Positions 1 to 7,593 of a stretch of 12,202 bases of DNA are shown piece after piece. The notes beneath the pieces are model-generated. The model did not search any database. It was not told the origin of the DNA and saw nothing but the letters and a program-made list of their open reading frames with translations. Position 1 is the first letter of the stretch, and the number at the start of each line of letters is the position of its first letter. The stretch comes from an uncultured Lachnospiraceae bacterium. Lineage in GTDB: Bacteria > Bacillota > Clostridia > Lachnospirales > Lachnospiraceae. The stretch spans positions 1-12,202 of the forward strand of contig CAJTYM010000067.1 in assembly GCA_910583835.1 (NCBI GenBank). The letters run 5' to 3'. A program made the translations under genes and the position numbers.

Positions 1-876
1 GTTTGCCTCATTCTTGCGGTAATGCTGGCGGCAGCATGTCTGCCGCTGGAGAGCCAGGCGATGCTGATAGATACAAGGGAATGGAATGGATTTGTATACA
101 CAGGATATGAGTTTGAGGAATATGAGGCGGAAATGGAGGGGCGTCCGGTGGACAAATCGGCTATACGCCTTGAGATTATATACTACGAGGGGAAAGAAAG
201 GGAACTTACCATCCCTACGGAGATAGATGGCATGAAAGTTACGGCAGTTTGGTCCCTCAGCCGTGCAAAGAACCTGCGAACGCTGCATATCCCCGATGGG
301 GTGGAAATACATAAGGCATTGGCGGATGCCCCGAAGCTGAAGAAGATAACGGTGTCAAAGAGCAATAAGAGATATTCCGTGAAGAACAATGCGCTGCTGA
401 ACAAGAAAGGAAACGTGCTCATGGGCTACCCAGGGGGCTACAGTACGCTCAAAGTGCCTGACAGTGTGACGAAAATTTCTGGTGAGGGACTACGTTTTTC
501 AAAATTTAAGAAGATTAAAGAGGGAAAGAACTTAAAAACAATCGGGAATCTTGCATTTTCCGAAAATAAAGGACTGGAGACGCTGGTATTAGATAAGAAG
601 GTGCAATACATAGGAGACGGTGCATTTGGGCAATGCAGAAAGCTGAAAAAGGTGGTGCTCGGCAAGAGGGTCAAGAGGGTTGGCTATGCTGCTTTTGATG
701 GATGTGAAAAATTGAAGTCCGTCTATATCTATAATAAAAATTGCAAAATCAGTAAACCCGACAAGTGGCAGCAAACCATCCCCGATGGAGCAACCATATA
801 TGGCTGGAAAGATTCGACTGCGCAGAAGTATGCCGAGAAGTACCATTTAAAGTTTGTAGAATTAAAGAAGAAGTAG
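1..876 (+). CDS. BspA-type leucine-rich-repeat secreted protein (5' end outside window)
   Basis: The reading frame is open from base 1. It begins with a hydrophobic stretch (VCLILAVMLAAACLPLESQA) that looks like the tail of a signal peptide, with a possible signal peptidase cut after SQA. The ATG at 22 lies inside this stretch and has no ribosome site, so the true start is probably upstream of the window. The mature part has irregular LRR_5/BspA-type repeats such as LKKVVLGKRVKRVGYAAFDG and LRTLHIPDGVEI. It ends with the IYGWKDSTAQKYAEKY block typical of the last repeat in this family. Family members are cell-surface or secreted proteins often linked to adhesion; their ligands are usually unknown. 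No LPXTG sorting signal or C-terminal membrane segment is visible. The AAAC in the leader could also be read as a poor lipobox. The family call is firm; the specific role is unknown. Confidence 0.82.
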   Translation, partial: VCLILAVMLAAACLPLESQAMLIDTREWNGFVYTGYEFEEYEAEMEGRPVDKSAIRLEIIYYEGKERELTIPTEIDGMKVTAVWSLSRAKNLRTLHIPDGVEIHKALADAPKLKKITVSKSNKRYSVKNNALLNKKGNVLMGYPGGYSTLKVPDSVTKISGEGLRFSKFKKIKEGKNLKTIGNLAFSENKGLETLVLDKKVQYIGDGAFGQCRKLKKVVLGKRVKRVGYAAFDGCEKLKSVYIYNKNCKISKPDKWQQTIPDGATIYGWKDSTAQKYAEKYHLKFVELKKK

Positions 877-943
877 GATGGGCAATGGTCTTGCAAGTAT
901 AAGCATGGCAGCAAAAGCAAAGACTAGGACATAGCCGGAGTTA

Positions 944-972
944 TTGACGAAACGCGGCAGATTTGCTACACT
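944..972 (+). promoter_or_regulatory. Sigma-A type promoter of pgi
   Basis: A -35 box TTGACG (944-949) and a -10 box TACACT (967-972) are separated by exactly 17 bp, with TG one base before the -10. Predicted transcription starts near 979, giving a leader of about 45 nt that contains the pgi ribosome site AAAGGAG at 1010-1016. The rest of the 877-1009 gap shows no gene and no clear terminator for the leucine-rich-repeat gene. The call rests on sequence match and position only. Confidence 0.6.
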
Positions 973-1025
973 TATCCTGTAATTGGAAATCGCGATGATA
1001 ATTTAATGGAAAAGGAGTGGAAATC

Positions 1026-2372
1026 ATGGAGAAAGTAACGTTTGATTATGGGAAGAGCGCTGGTTTCATCAGCCAGGAGGAAGTCTCTTACATGGCAAAA
1101 TTGGCAGAGGATGCCAAAGAGGTGCTTGTCTCAAAATCAGGGGCAGGAAATGACTTTTTAGGATGGTTGGATTTGCCGGTTGATTATGATAAAGAGGAGT
1201 TTGCGCGCATCAAAAAAGCAGCAGCCAAAATTCAGGGCGATTCTGAGGTGCTGGTAGTCATCGGTATCGGAGGTTCCTATCTGGGTGCAAGAGCGGCAAT
1301 TGAATTTTTAAGGCATGGGTTTTATAATAATGTGGCAAAAAATATCCGCAAGGGACCGGAAATTTATTATGCCGGTAACAGCATCAGCAGTTCCTATCTG
1401 GCAGGTTTGATTGAGGTAATCGGTGACCGCGATTTTTCTGTGAATGTTATTTCTAAGTCAGGGACCACAACAGAGCCGGCAATTGCGTTCCGTGTGTTCA
1501 AGGAGTTGCTGGAGAAGAAATATGGCAAAGAAGAAGCGGCAAAGAGAATTTATGCGACAACGGACAAAGCGAGAGGAGCGCTGAAGAATCTTGCTACGGA
1601 AGAGGGGTATGAGACATTTGTCGTACCTGATGATGTAGGGGGACGTTTCTCCGTGCTTACCGCAGTGGGTTTGCTTCCCATCGCTGCCAGCGGGGCAGAT
1701 ATCGATAAGCTGATGGAGGGCGCAGCAGAAGGACGTAAGATGGCTATGGACAAGCCTTTTGCAGAGAATGATGCTATGCAGTATGCTGCAGTCCGCAACA
1801 TTTTGCTGAGAAAAGGAAAAGATGTCGAGGTGCTTGCCAATTATGAGCCGAGCCTTCATTATGTATCAGAGTGGTGGAAACAACTTTATGGGGAGAGCGA
1901 AGGAAAAGACCAGAAAGGAATCTTCCCGGCATCCGTGGATTTGACCACAGACCTCCATTCCATGGGGCAGTTTATCCAAGATGGCGCGCGCATCATGTTT
2001 GAGACCGTGATGAATGTGGAGAAATCCCGCAGTACTGTGGAACTCAAAGAGGAAGCCGTAGACTTGGACGGATTAAATTATCTTGCAGGAAAAGATATGG
2101 ATTTTGTAAATAAAAGTGCAATGAATGGTACAATCCTCGCACACACTGATGGCAATGTGCCGAATCTTATGGTGAAGATTCCAGAGCAGAATGAGTTCTA
2201 CCTTGGCGAACTGTTCTATTTCTTTGAGTTTGCCTGCGGTATCAGCGGTTATATTCTGGGCGTAAATCCCTTTAACCAGCCTGGTGTGGAGAGTTATAAG
2301 CGCAATATGTTTGCACTCCTTGGCAAGCCGGGATATGAGGCAGAGAGGGAAGAACTTCTGAAAAGGCTGTAA
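1026..2372 (+). CDS. pgi: Glucose-6-phosphate isomerase
   Basis: Cytoplasmic enzyme that interconverts glucose 6-phosphate and fructose 6-phosphate in glycolysis and gluconeogenesis. The 448-residue length fits the short bacterial form. Visible family motifs are GIGGS (about 80-84), SKSGTTTE (143-150) for the sugar-phosphate site, GGRFSVLTAVG (first PGI signature, from about 205), GESEGKD (about 289) and DLHSMGQ (about 308) carrying the expected active-site Glu and His, and NQPGVESYKRNM (second signature, about 417). The frame can be extended to a GTG at 1017, but the ribosome site AAAGGAG (1010-1016) would directly abut it. The ATG at 1026 has a normal 9-nt spacing and is chosen. The gene has its own promoter and ends at a shared terminator facing the convergent chemoreceptor gene, so it is probably monocistronic. 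Confidence 0.97.
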   Translation: MEKVTFDYGKSAGFISQEEVSYMAKLAEDAKEVLVSKSGAGNDFLGWLDLPVDYDKEEFARIKKAAAKIQGDSEVLVVIGIGGSYLGARAAIEFLRHGFYNNVAKNIRKGPEIYYAGNSISSSYLAGLIEVIGDRDFSVNVISKSGTTTEPAIAFRVFKELLEKKYGKEEAAKRIYATTDKARGALKNLATEEGYETFVVPDDVGGRFSVLTAVGLLPIAASGADIDKLMEGAAEGRKMAMDKPFAENDAMQYAAVRNILLRKGKDVEVLANYEPSLHYVSEWWKQLYGESEGKDQKGIFPASVDLTTDLHSMGQFIQDGARIMFETVMNVEKSRSTVELKEEAVDLDGLNYLAGKDMDFVNKSAMNGTILAHTDGNVPNLMVKIPEQNEFYLGELFYFFEFACGISGYILGVNPFNQPGVESYKRNMFALLGKPGYEAEREELLKRL

Positions 2373-2384
2373 CAGCAATAAAAT

Positions 2385-2417
2385 TAGGGACCCGCTGATT
2401 GAATTGGCGGGTCCCTA
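2385..2417. terminator. Bidirectional terminator between convergent pgi and chemoreceptor genes
   Basis: A perfect 11-bp GC-rich stem (TAGGGACCCGC, 2385-2395, with GCGGGTCCCTA, 2407-2417) encloses an 11-nt loop, 13 nt after the pgi stop. Read on the minus strand the stem is followed by a T-rich run (complement of the A-rich bases 2377-2384), which makes a good intrinsic terminator for the chemoreceptor. On the plus strand the trailing bases are not T-rich, so termination of pgi may be weaker. Confidence 0.8.
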
Positions 2418-2460
2418 GTGTAATGACTTGCTGATGATTAGTCAAACTCACTTTTGATTC

Positions 2461-4215
2461 TTAAAGCTGGAAAATATCTACATTTGCCTCCAGTGTATGT
2501 GCAATCTCCTGCAGCTTTGCAGCATGGTCAGAGAATTCCTGCATGATATTGGCTACTTCATTGACGGCGGCGGAAGTCTCTTGGGTGCTGGCTGCATTCT
2601 GTTCCGCAATGGCGGTCAGGCTTTGCACCACATCAACGACATTGCTGCGCGTGGCATTTAATTGGTTCGTGCGGTCTGCAATCTCGTCCACTCCTTGGAT
2701 AGAATCGGAGATACCGCCCTGAACCTGGGAGAATACTTCTCCGGTCTTGCTGACATTTTCGCTTTGCCGTGTAATGATTTCTTTCACTTCTTCCATAGTC
2801 TGCACGGCTTTCTGTGAATCCTCTAACAGTGTATAGATGATATCGTCAATCTGCCGGGCAGAATCGTTAGACTGGTCTGCAAGCTTCTGGATTTGTGAAG
2901 CCACAACGGCAAATCCACGTCCCGCGTCTCCGGCTCGTGCGGCTTCAATGGAAGCGTTTAACGACAAGAGGTTCGTCTCGTCTGCGATAGAAGAAATCAA
3001 GCTGGTTGCCTCTTTGATTTTCATGGCGGATTCATTGGTGGTCAATGTCTGCTTGTAAATGATATCAATAGAATCAATGGCATGTTGGTTGACAGCATCC
3101 AGTTCCGTCAATGCCTGGCTGGCAGTATCGCTGGAGTTCCTCATAAAGTCTGCAGTGTTATGTAAGGAAGTTACCTGTGAGGAGGTATCTTCGACCATAG
3201 TGCCCATCAGCAGGATATCATTGGTGGCCTTCTGTGTCTCGGAAGCCTGATTGTTTGCCCCGGCTGCAATATCGGAGACTGCGCGTTCCACGTTCTGTAC
3301 TGTATTGGAGGTCTCAGCAGCGCTTGCGCTCAGGTGTTCTGAAGTATTATAGAGGAGGGAGCTCTGCTGTTTGATTTCCGTGACAACATCTATCAAAGAC
3401 TTCCGCAAGGTGATGATGGCACGTGCCATTACGCCCGTTTCGTCTTTGCGTCTGCCAATCTTCATCAGTCGTTCGTCTTCCCTGAAATCCATGTCCGCAA
3501 GATTGCCCACTACGTCCGTGACGGTGCGCAGCGGTCGAATCATCTTTGCCACTGAAAAATATCCTGAAATTCCCAAGATAATTGCAAGGGAGCAGCATAA
3601 CAGGGCGGCCTTGCCCATTACGCTGTTCAAGGGAGCAAATATCTCGGATTCATCTGCACAGAGCACAACGGTTACGCTGTATTTTTCCGTTACAAAATAA
3701 GCGGCGCGTTTGGCAGAACCTTCATAATTATAGCGGAAAGAGCCTGGTTCTGGGGCGCTGCCCGGTTCAGTAGCTTCAATCTCTTTCATTATGTTGGTAA
3801 TTGCCGGAATGTCCGGCTTCTGTCCCAGCATCTCCGGGTTGGGATGGTAAATAATATTTCCTTCTGCATTTATAATATAGAAGTAACTGCTCTCCATGCC
3901 TTTGAGGCCAGCCTCCCCGAAGGTAGCCCCTAAGCGGTCTTTATTCATATTCATGGCAGAAACAATAAGGTTCTGATTGAGAATTTTCCCATAAGAATCG
4001 GTTAAATCCCTCATGTAATTTTCCGTAATGGTCGCCGTATTGCGCCAGATGCTCGGGATTGTAGTTCCTAAGCCAAGCAGGATGGTCAATACGATTGAGA
4101 AGAGCAGTACGAAGGAAACTTTCGCCCTGATAGAGGAAAGCCGGCTGATCCTGTTCGTATGGATTGTTTTCAGTGTCTGCTTTGTTTTTTCTATTTTCTG
4201 TTTGTCTTTTTTCAA
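2461..4215 (-). CDS. Methyl-accepting chemotaxis protein with Cache-like sensor domain
   Basis: Membrane chemoreceptor of 584 residues that senses a ligand outside the cell and controls CheA/CheW inside. Order of parts: basic cytoplasmic N-terminus (1-32); membrane segment 1 (about 33-53); extracellular sensor (about 55-198) with a Cache-type strand pair around YFYIINAEGNIIYHP (111-125); membrane segment 2 (about 201-222); HAMP linker (about 220-275, with the conserved P of MIRPLR); long coiled-coil signalling domain. The highly conserved hairpin tip ADETNLLSLNASIEAARAGD is at 411-430. EQNAASTQETSAAV (538-551) resembles a methylation segment. The start is TTG at 4215-4213, supported by ribosome site AAGGGAG (4230-4224) at 8-nt spacing; the next in-frame Met lies after the first membrane segment. 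No C-terminal CheR-binding pentapeptide is seen. The ligand cannot be told from sequence. Confidence 0.95.
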   Translation of the reverse strand: MKKDKQKIEKTKQTLKTIHTNRISRLSSIRAKVSFVLLFSIVLTILLGLGTTIPSIWRNTATITENYMRDLTDSYGKILNQNLIVSAMNMNKDRLGATFGEAGLKGMESSYFYIINAEGNIIYHPNPEMLGQKPDIPAITNIMKEIEATEPGSAPEPGSFRYNYEGSAKRAAYFVTEKYSVTVVLCADESEIFAPLNSVMGKAALLCCSLAIILGISGYFSVAKMIRPLRTVTDVVGNLADMDFREDERLMKIGRRKDETGVMARAIITLRKSLIDVVTEIKQQSSLLYNTSEHLSASAAETSNTVQNVERAVSDIAAGANNQASETQKATNDILLMGTMVEDTSSQVTSLHNTADFMRNSSDTASQALTELDAVNQHAIDSIDIIYKQTLTTNESAMKIKEATSLISSIADETNLLSLNASIEAARAGDAGRGFAVVASQIQKLADQSNDSARQIDDIIYTLLEDSQKAVQTMEEVKEIITRQSENVSKTGEVFSQVQGGISDSIQGVDEIADRTNQLNATRSNVVDVVQSLTAIAEQNAASTQETSAAVNEVANIMQEFSDHAAKLQEIAHTLEANVDIFQL

Positions 4216-4254
4216 AAATCTCTCTCCCTTCGAACTGGTATGTATCTGACATTT

Positions 4255-4282
4255 ATTATAGCAGTTTGTCTATTTTTTTCAA
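4255..4282 (-). promoter_or_regulatory. Sigma-A type promoter of the chemoreceptor gene
   Basis: On the minus strand a -35 box TTGAAA (4282-4277) and a consensus -10 box TATAAT (4260-4255) are spaced by 16 bp. Transcription would start near 4248 and give a leader of about 33 nt containing the ribosome site at 4230-4224. I did not see a flagellar sigma-28 type promoter in its place. Confidence 0.55.
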
Positions 4283-4308
4283 TATATAATAGGAAAACAT
4301 AGCAAAAA

Positions 4309-4334
4309 TACTAAAAAATGGTATTTTTTTAGTA
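4309..4334. repeat. AT-rich perfect inverted repeat between divergent promoters
   Basis: TACTAAAAAA (4309-4318) and TTTTTTAGTA (4325-4334) form a perfect 10-bp dyad with a 6-nt centre. It lies about 27 bp behind the chemoreceptor -35 box and about 64 bp before the hydrolase -35 box. It may be a regulator-binding dyad, a curved A-tract element, or an AT-rich hairpin separating the two divergent units. The symmetry is seen directly; the function is not known. Confidence 0.45.
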
Positions 4335-4397
4335 AACCAGGAGATAGAAAAAATAGGCTTGGTGGAAGAAATAGGAAAAAAGTTTTACGTTGTTTGC

Positions 4398-4426
4398 TTG
4401 ACAATTTACAAATTCTTTGCTATAGT
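4398..4426 (+). promoter_or_regulatory. Near-consensus sigma-A promoter of the wall hydrolase gene
   Basis: A perfect -35 box TTGACA (4398-4403) and a -10 box TATAGT (4421-4426) are separated by 17 bp. Predicted start of transcription is near 4433, leaving a roughly 80-nt AT-rich leader before the ATG at 4513. The strength of the boxes predicts high basal expression unless repressed. Confidence 0.8.
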
Positions 4427-4442
4427 GTAACAAGTTTGTAAT
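4426..4442 (+). promoter_or_regulatory. Candidate WalR (YycF) binding site
   Basis: TGTAAC, a 5-nt spacer AAGTT, then TGTAAT exactly match the known WalR direct-repeat consensus TGTWAH-N5-TGTWAH. The first base is also the last base of the -10 box, so the site covers the predicted start of transcription. WalR controls cell-wall hydrolase genes in Firmicutes such as Bacillus subtilis and Staphylococcus aureus, and the gene here is a wall hydrolase. A site downstream of the -10 would more likely repress than activate. A walRK system in this organism is assumed, not seen. Confidence 0.55.
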
Positions 4443-4512
4443 ATATTTAATAAAATTGCATAAAATAACATATAAAGTTTTAACATGTTGTTTTATCTTT
4501 CAGGAGGTCAAA

Positions 4513-6003
4513 ATGAAATTCGATAAGAAGGTTATGGAAAGCGGAGTTGTTGCAGCATTTTCTTTGGTTCTGGCATTTACAGCAGTGCCTGTGACTGGTG
4601 TGTCAACGGAGGCAGATGTAGATAGCCGGAAAGTAGAATTGACAGCAGAGGCAGCAAGAAAGTATTTTGCAAATGAAAAAGCAACGAGAGTGAAGAGACA
4701 GGGCAATCTGGTGGCAGCAGCTGCAGAAGAGAAACAGCCGCTTGTTTCCGCTCAGGAGGAGGCAGGACAGCCGAAGCAATCTATCCAGAAAGAGACGACA
4801 GAAGAGAAGCAGCCACAGGCAGCAAATCTTTTAGAAGAAGCGATAGAAGAGACAACGAAAGAATCTGACCAGAAAGAAGCGCTTGCAGAAACGGCTGTAG
4901 AAGCGTCTGGGCAGGAGGAGACGCTCGCAGAAACGGCTGCAGAAGCGTCTGACCAGAAGGAGACGCCAGCAGAGCCAGCACAGGGACAGGCAGTCGAAGA
5001 GGGCAATGCAGCAGCATCCTCTGGGGATGAGGCAGCCAAAGAGCAAACAGAAGAGAAGTCGGTAGATACTCAAGAAAGCAAAGAAGAGCAGGTTTCTCCG
5101 TGGGATACCAAGTTAATGCCCCAGGTGGAGGAATATCTGAATGTCCGTACAGACGCTTCTGAGGAAGCAGAGCCGGCTGGCAAGCTCCCTAAAGGAGCAT
5201 CTGCAGAAATTATTGAAAACGGAGCTGAATGGACGAAGATTAAATCCGGCAGCGTTGAAGGATATGTAAAGAATGAGTTCTGTGTGACAGGTAAGGAAGC
5301 AGAAACGCTTGCCAATGAGCTTGGAACCACTTATGCGACAGCAGTAACTGGTGGTGTCCGCGTGAGGGAGACGGCATCTTCTGAGGAGGGTGTGACAATC
5401 CTTGATGTCCTGGAAGAGGGCGGCAAGATTAAGGTTGACAAAGAGGCAGAGACAACAGATGGCTGGGTATGTGTCAAGGTTGGCGATACGACCGGTTATG
5501 TCAGCGCCGATTATGTTACGGTAGAATTAGAGCTTGGCAAAGCAATTTCTATTGAGGAAGAGCGTGCAGCTATTGAAGCTGCAGAGGCTGAGCGTAAAGC
5601 AAAGGAAGCAGCGCAGAGCCAGAGCAGCCAGGGCGGCGGAACCACGCAGAGGGCAGCAGTTGCCGCCTCCTACGATGACGTTACCTTATTGGGAGCATTG
5701 ATTCAGTGTGAGGCAGGAAGTGAGTGCTATGAGGGACAGCTTGCGGTAGGAGCAGTCGTAATGAACCGTCTGCGCGCAGGATATGCCGGCAGCATTTCCG
5801 GTGTCATTTACCAGAGCGGCCAGTTTACGCCGGCATTGAATGGAACAATGGCAGGCGTACTGGCAAGCGGCGTGAGCGGAAGCTGCTTACAGGCTGCACA
5901 GCAGGCAATTGGCGGTGCAGACAATGTGGGCGGCGCTACAAGTTTCCGAAGCGCATCTTCCGGTATTCCGGGAATTGTCATTGGCAACCATGTATTTTTC
6001 TAA
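4513..6003 (+). CDS. Secreted cell-wall hydrolase: two SH3b domains plus SleB-type catalytic domain
   Basis: Predicted exported peptidoglycan hydrolase of 496 residues. Order of parts: signal peptide (about 1-30, KK then a hydrophobic core, VTGVSTEA near the cut site); a long acidic Glu/Ala/Gln-rich linker (about 70-195) with a 14-residue repeat; bacterial SH3 domain 1 (about 203-257, YLNVRTDAS start and EGYVKNEF end); SH3 domain 2 (about 274-336, GGVRVRETAS start and TGYVSADYV end); a short charged helical linker (345-370); C-terminal hydrolase_2/SleB-like domain (about 388-496). CEAGSECYEGQ carries the likely catalytic Glu400, followed by GAVVMNRL and SGVIYQSGQF. In the SleB family this domain acts as a lytic transglycosylase on glycan strands; here SH3 domains probably bind the wall. 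The frame extends upstream to a TTG at 4456, but ATG 4513 has ribosome site AGGAGGT (4502-4508) and begins the signal peptide. It may serve vegetative wall turnover rather than spore germination. Confidence 0.9.
   Translation: MKFDKKVMESGVVAAFSLVLAFTAVPVTGVSTEADVDSRKVELTAEAARKYFANEKATRVKRQGNLVAAAAEEKQPLVSAQEEAGQPKQSIQKETTEEKQPQAANLLEEAIEETTKESDQKEALAETAVEASGQEETLAETAAEASDQKETPAEPAQGQAVEEGNAAASSGDEAAKEQTEEKSVDTQESKEEQVSPWDTKLMPQVEEYLNVRTDASEEAEPAGKLPKGASAEIIENGAEWTKIKSGSVEGYVKNEFCVTGKEAETLANELGTTYATAVTGGVRVRETASSEEGVTILDVLEEGGKIKVDKEAETTDGWVCVKVGDTTGYVSADYVTVELELGKAISIEEERAAIEAAEAERKAKEAAQSQSSQGGGTTQRAAVAASYDDVTLLGALIQCEAGSECYEGQLAVGAVVMNRLRAGYAGSISGVIYQSGQFTPALNGTMAGVLASGVSGSCLQAAQQAIGGADNVGGATSFRSASSGIPGIVIGNHVFF
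4864..4989 (+). repeat. Three imperfect 42-bp tandem repeats inside the hydrolase linker
   Basis: Three consecutive 42-bp units (4864-4905, 4906-4947, 4948-4989) encode 14-residue versions: SDQKEALAETAVEA, SGQEETLAETAAEA and SDQKETPAEPAQGQ (residues 118-159). They lie in a disordered acidic linker between the signal peptide and the first SH3 domain. Unit length is a multiple of three, so copy changes would keep the frame and alter only the spacer length. Confidence 0.85.
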
Positions 6004-6060
6004 GGAAACGTTTTCATCAGCGTTCCTCTAATTGGATGATATAGAGTGATTGTGATTTAT

Positions 6061-6096
6061 AAAAGCCAGGCCTTTTGTATGAGAGGTCTGGCTTTT
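6061..6096 (+). terminator. Intrinsic terminator of the wall hydrolase gene
   Basis: A 12-bp stem (AAAAGCCAGGCC, 6061-6072, with GGTCTGGCTTTT, 6085-6096, one G-U pair) has a 12-nt loop and ends in a T run, 57 nt after the stop. A weaker bulged hairpin (GGAAACG with CGTTCC, 6004-6026) lies directly after the stop codon. The A-run on the 5' arm suggests it could also act in the reverse direction. Confidence 0.85.
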
Positions 6097-6101
6097 GTGA
6101 T

Positions 6102-6107
6102 TATAAT
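6102..6107 (+). promoter_or_regulatory. Possible -10 element for the nfeD-SPFH operon
   Basis: A perfect TATAAT sits just after the hydrolase terminator and would start transcription near 6114, about 45 nt before the nfeD ATG. No good -35 box lies at 16-18 bp, so this is tentative. A second pair, TTGTAT (6109-6114) and TAATAT (6132-6137), has good spacing but would start the RNA at the ribosome site and is less likely. Confidence 0.3.
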
Positions 6108-6158
6108 ATTGTATTCCTCTGGAAAGTATAGTAATATAACAACGAGGAGGCGAACATT

Positions 6159-6590
6159 ATGGAAGGTGTTTTCTGGTTATTTATAGTTGTTGTCATGGCA
6201 ATTATCGAAATCATTACATTGGGGCTGACGACAATCTGGTTTGCCGGAGGGGCATTGGTTGCCTTTGTCGCAAGCTTGCTGGGAGCCAATCTTATCGTAC
6301 AGATTGTGTTATTTATCGTGGTATCAGTGGGTTTATTGGCATTGACAAGGCCTTTGGCGGTCAAATTCCTTAACAAAGACAGGGAGAGCACTAATGCAGA
6401 AAGCCTGATTGGCAAGAGGGCGGTGGTAAAACAGGAGATTGACAACCTCAATGCCCAGGGCATGGTCAGCGTCAATGGGCAGGAGTGGACGGCACGCGCC
6501 TATGAGGAAAAGATTATCCCGGAGGGTGCGACCGTTGAGATTATGGAAATTAGCGGCGTCAAGCTGCTGGTAAAGGAAACTGTACAATAA
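6159..6590 (+). CDS. Short NfeD family membrane protein
   Basis: 143-residue membrane protein of the short NfeD type, which lacks the N-terminal ClpP-like protease domain of long NfeD. Three hydrophobic segments are visible (about 4-22, 26-42, 45-64), followed by a C-terminal OB-fold-like beta domain (about 80-140) with GKRAVVKQEI, GMVSVNGQEWTARA and the IIPEGATVEIMEISGVKLLV ending typical of NfeD. The ATG has ribosome site GAGGAGG (6144-6150) at 8-nt spacing. The SPFH gene follows 22 nt downstream. NfeD and SPFH/stomatin proteins are known partners encoded together in many bacteria (for example YuaF-YuaG of Bacillus) and are linked to membrane microdomains and membrane quality. A role with its neighbour is therefore likely, though the exact function is open. 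Confidence 0.9.
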   Translation: MEGVFWLFIVVVMAIIEIITLGLTTIWFAGGALVAFVASLLGANLIVQIVLFIVVSVGLLALTRPLAVKFLNKDRESTNAESLIGKRAVVKQEIDNLNAQGMVSVNGQEWTARAYEEKIIPEGATVEIMEISGVKLLVKETVQ

Positions 6591-6612
6591 TTTCATAAAC
6601 GGAGGAAGACAT

Positions 6613-7548
6613 ATGACAGGAGGAATAGAACTTTTAGTAGTAATCGCATTTATTGTTCTGGTACTGATACTGCTGGCATCCTGCATCAAGATCGTGCCGC
6701 AGGCACATGCGCTTGTGATTGAACGCCTGGGCGCATATCAGGGGACCTGGGGCGTAGGGCTGCATTTCAAAGTGCCGTTTCTTGACCGGGTGGCAAAGCG
6801 TGTCCTTTTAAAGGAGCAGGTAGTGGATTTCGCACCGCAGCCGGTAATCACCAAAGATAACGTAACCATGCGTATCGATACCGTGGTATATTTCCAGATT
6901 ACAGACCCCAAATTATTTGCATACGGCGTGGAACGCCCGATTATGGCAATTGAGAACCTGACAGCGACAACGCTGCGTAACATCATCGGTGATTTGGAAC
7001 TGGATGAGACGCTGACCTCGCGGGAATTGATCAATACGAAGATGCGCGCATCCCTGGACGTGGCAACCGACCCCTGGGGCATCAAGGTCAACCGCGTGGA
7101 GCTGAAGAATATTATTCCGCCCCAACAGATTCAGGATGCCATGGAGAAGCAGGCGAAGGCAGAGCGCGAACGCCGTGCAGCCGTTACACAGGCAGAGGGT
7201 GAGAAGACAGCGACCGTCCTGGTTGCACAAGGTAAGAAAGAATCTGCTATCCTGGATGCGGAGGCGGAGAAACAGGCAGCAATCCTGCGCGCAGAGGCGA
7301 AGAAGGAAGCGACTATGCGGGAGGCAGAGGGCCAGGCAGAGGCAATCCTGCGTATCCAACAGGCAAATGCGGATGGTCTGCGTTTCCTCAAAGAAGCAGC
7401 GCCCGACCATGCAGTCCTGCAGTTAAAGAGCCTGGAGGCATTTGCCAAGGCGGCTGACGGGCAGGCAACCAAGATTATCATTCCCTCAGATATCCAGGGG
7501 GTGGCAGGCCTGACCAAGACCATTGCCGAAGTTGCCAAGGAATTGTAA
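6613..7548 (+). CDS. SPFH/Band 7 stomatin-like membrane protein (QmcA type)
   Basis: 311-residue membrane-anchored scaffold protein. An N-terminal membrane segment (about 5-24) is followed by an SPFH domain (about 26-185) with VPQAHALVIERLGAY, VPFLDRV, KDNVTMRIDTVVYFQI and the WGIKVNRVELKNI block typical of stomatin/QmcA proteins. The Ala/Glu-rich coiled coil (about 180-250) shows 11-residue periodicity: AILDAEAEKQA, AILRAEAKKEA, TMREAEGQAEA. The ATG has ribosome site GGAGGA (6601-6606) at 6-nt spacing. It forms an operon with the short NfeD gene just upstream. Family members form large ring-like oligomers in the membrane and often associate with proteases. The start and family are clear; the specific process in this organism is not. 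Confidence 0.93.
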   Translation: MTGGIELLVVIAFIVLVLILLASCIKIVPQAHALVIERLGAYQGTWGVGLHFKVPFLDRVAKRVLLKEQVVDFAPQPVITKDNVTMRIDTVVYFQITDPKLFAYGVERPIMAIENLTATTLRNIIGDLELDETLTSRELINTKMRASLDVATDPWGIKVNRVELKNIIPPQQIQDAMEKQAKAERERRAAVTQAEGEKTATVLVAQGKKESAILDAEAEKQAAILRAEAKKEATMREAEGQAEAILRIQQANADGLRFLKEAAPDHAVLQLKSLEAFAKAADGQATKIIIPSDIQGVAGLTKTIAEVAKEL

Positions 7549-7593
7549 GATAAGTATTGTCACAAAATACGAGCTTGTTTCGGTATGAACAGC

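Noticed and set aside
1458..1859. Minus-strand frame inside pgi
   Set aside because: It overlaps the clearly recognised pgi coding sequence, has a cysteine-rich shadow translation and no ribosome site.
4485..4526. Short upstream reading frame (13 codons) overlapping the hydrolase start
   Set aside because: There is no ribosome site before its ATG; the strong AGGAGGT site belongs to the hydrolase ATG at 4513.
6913..7410. Long minus-strand frame (165 codons, Leu/Cys/Arg-rich)
   Set aside because: It is a shadow of the SPFH coiled-coil coding region, with low-complexity translation and no start context.
7554..7570. ArgR operator before argF
   Set aside because: The small dyad GTATT...AATAC does not fit the known ArgR box well enough to support a call.
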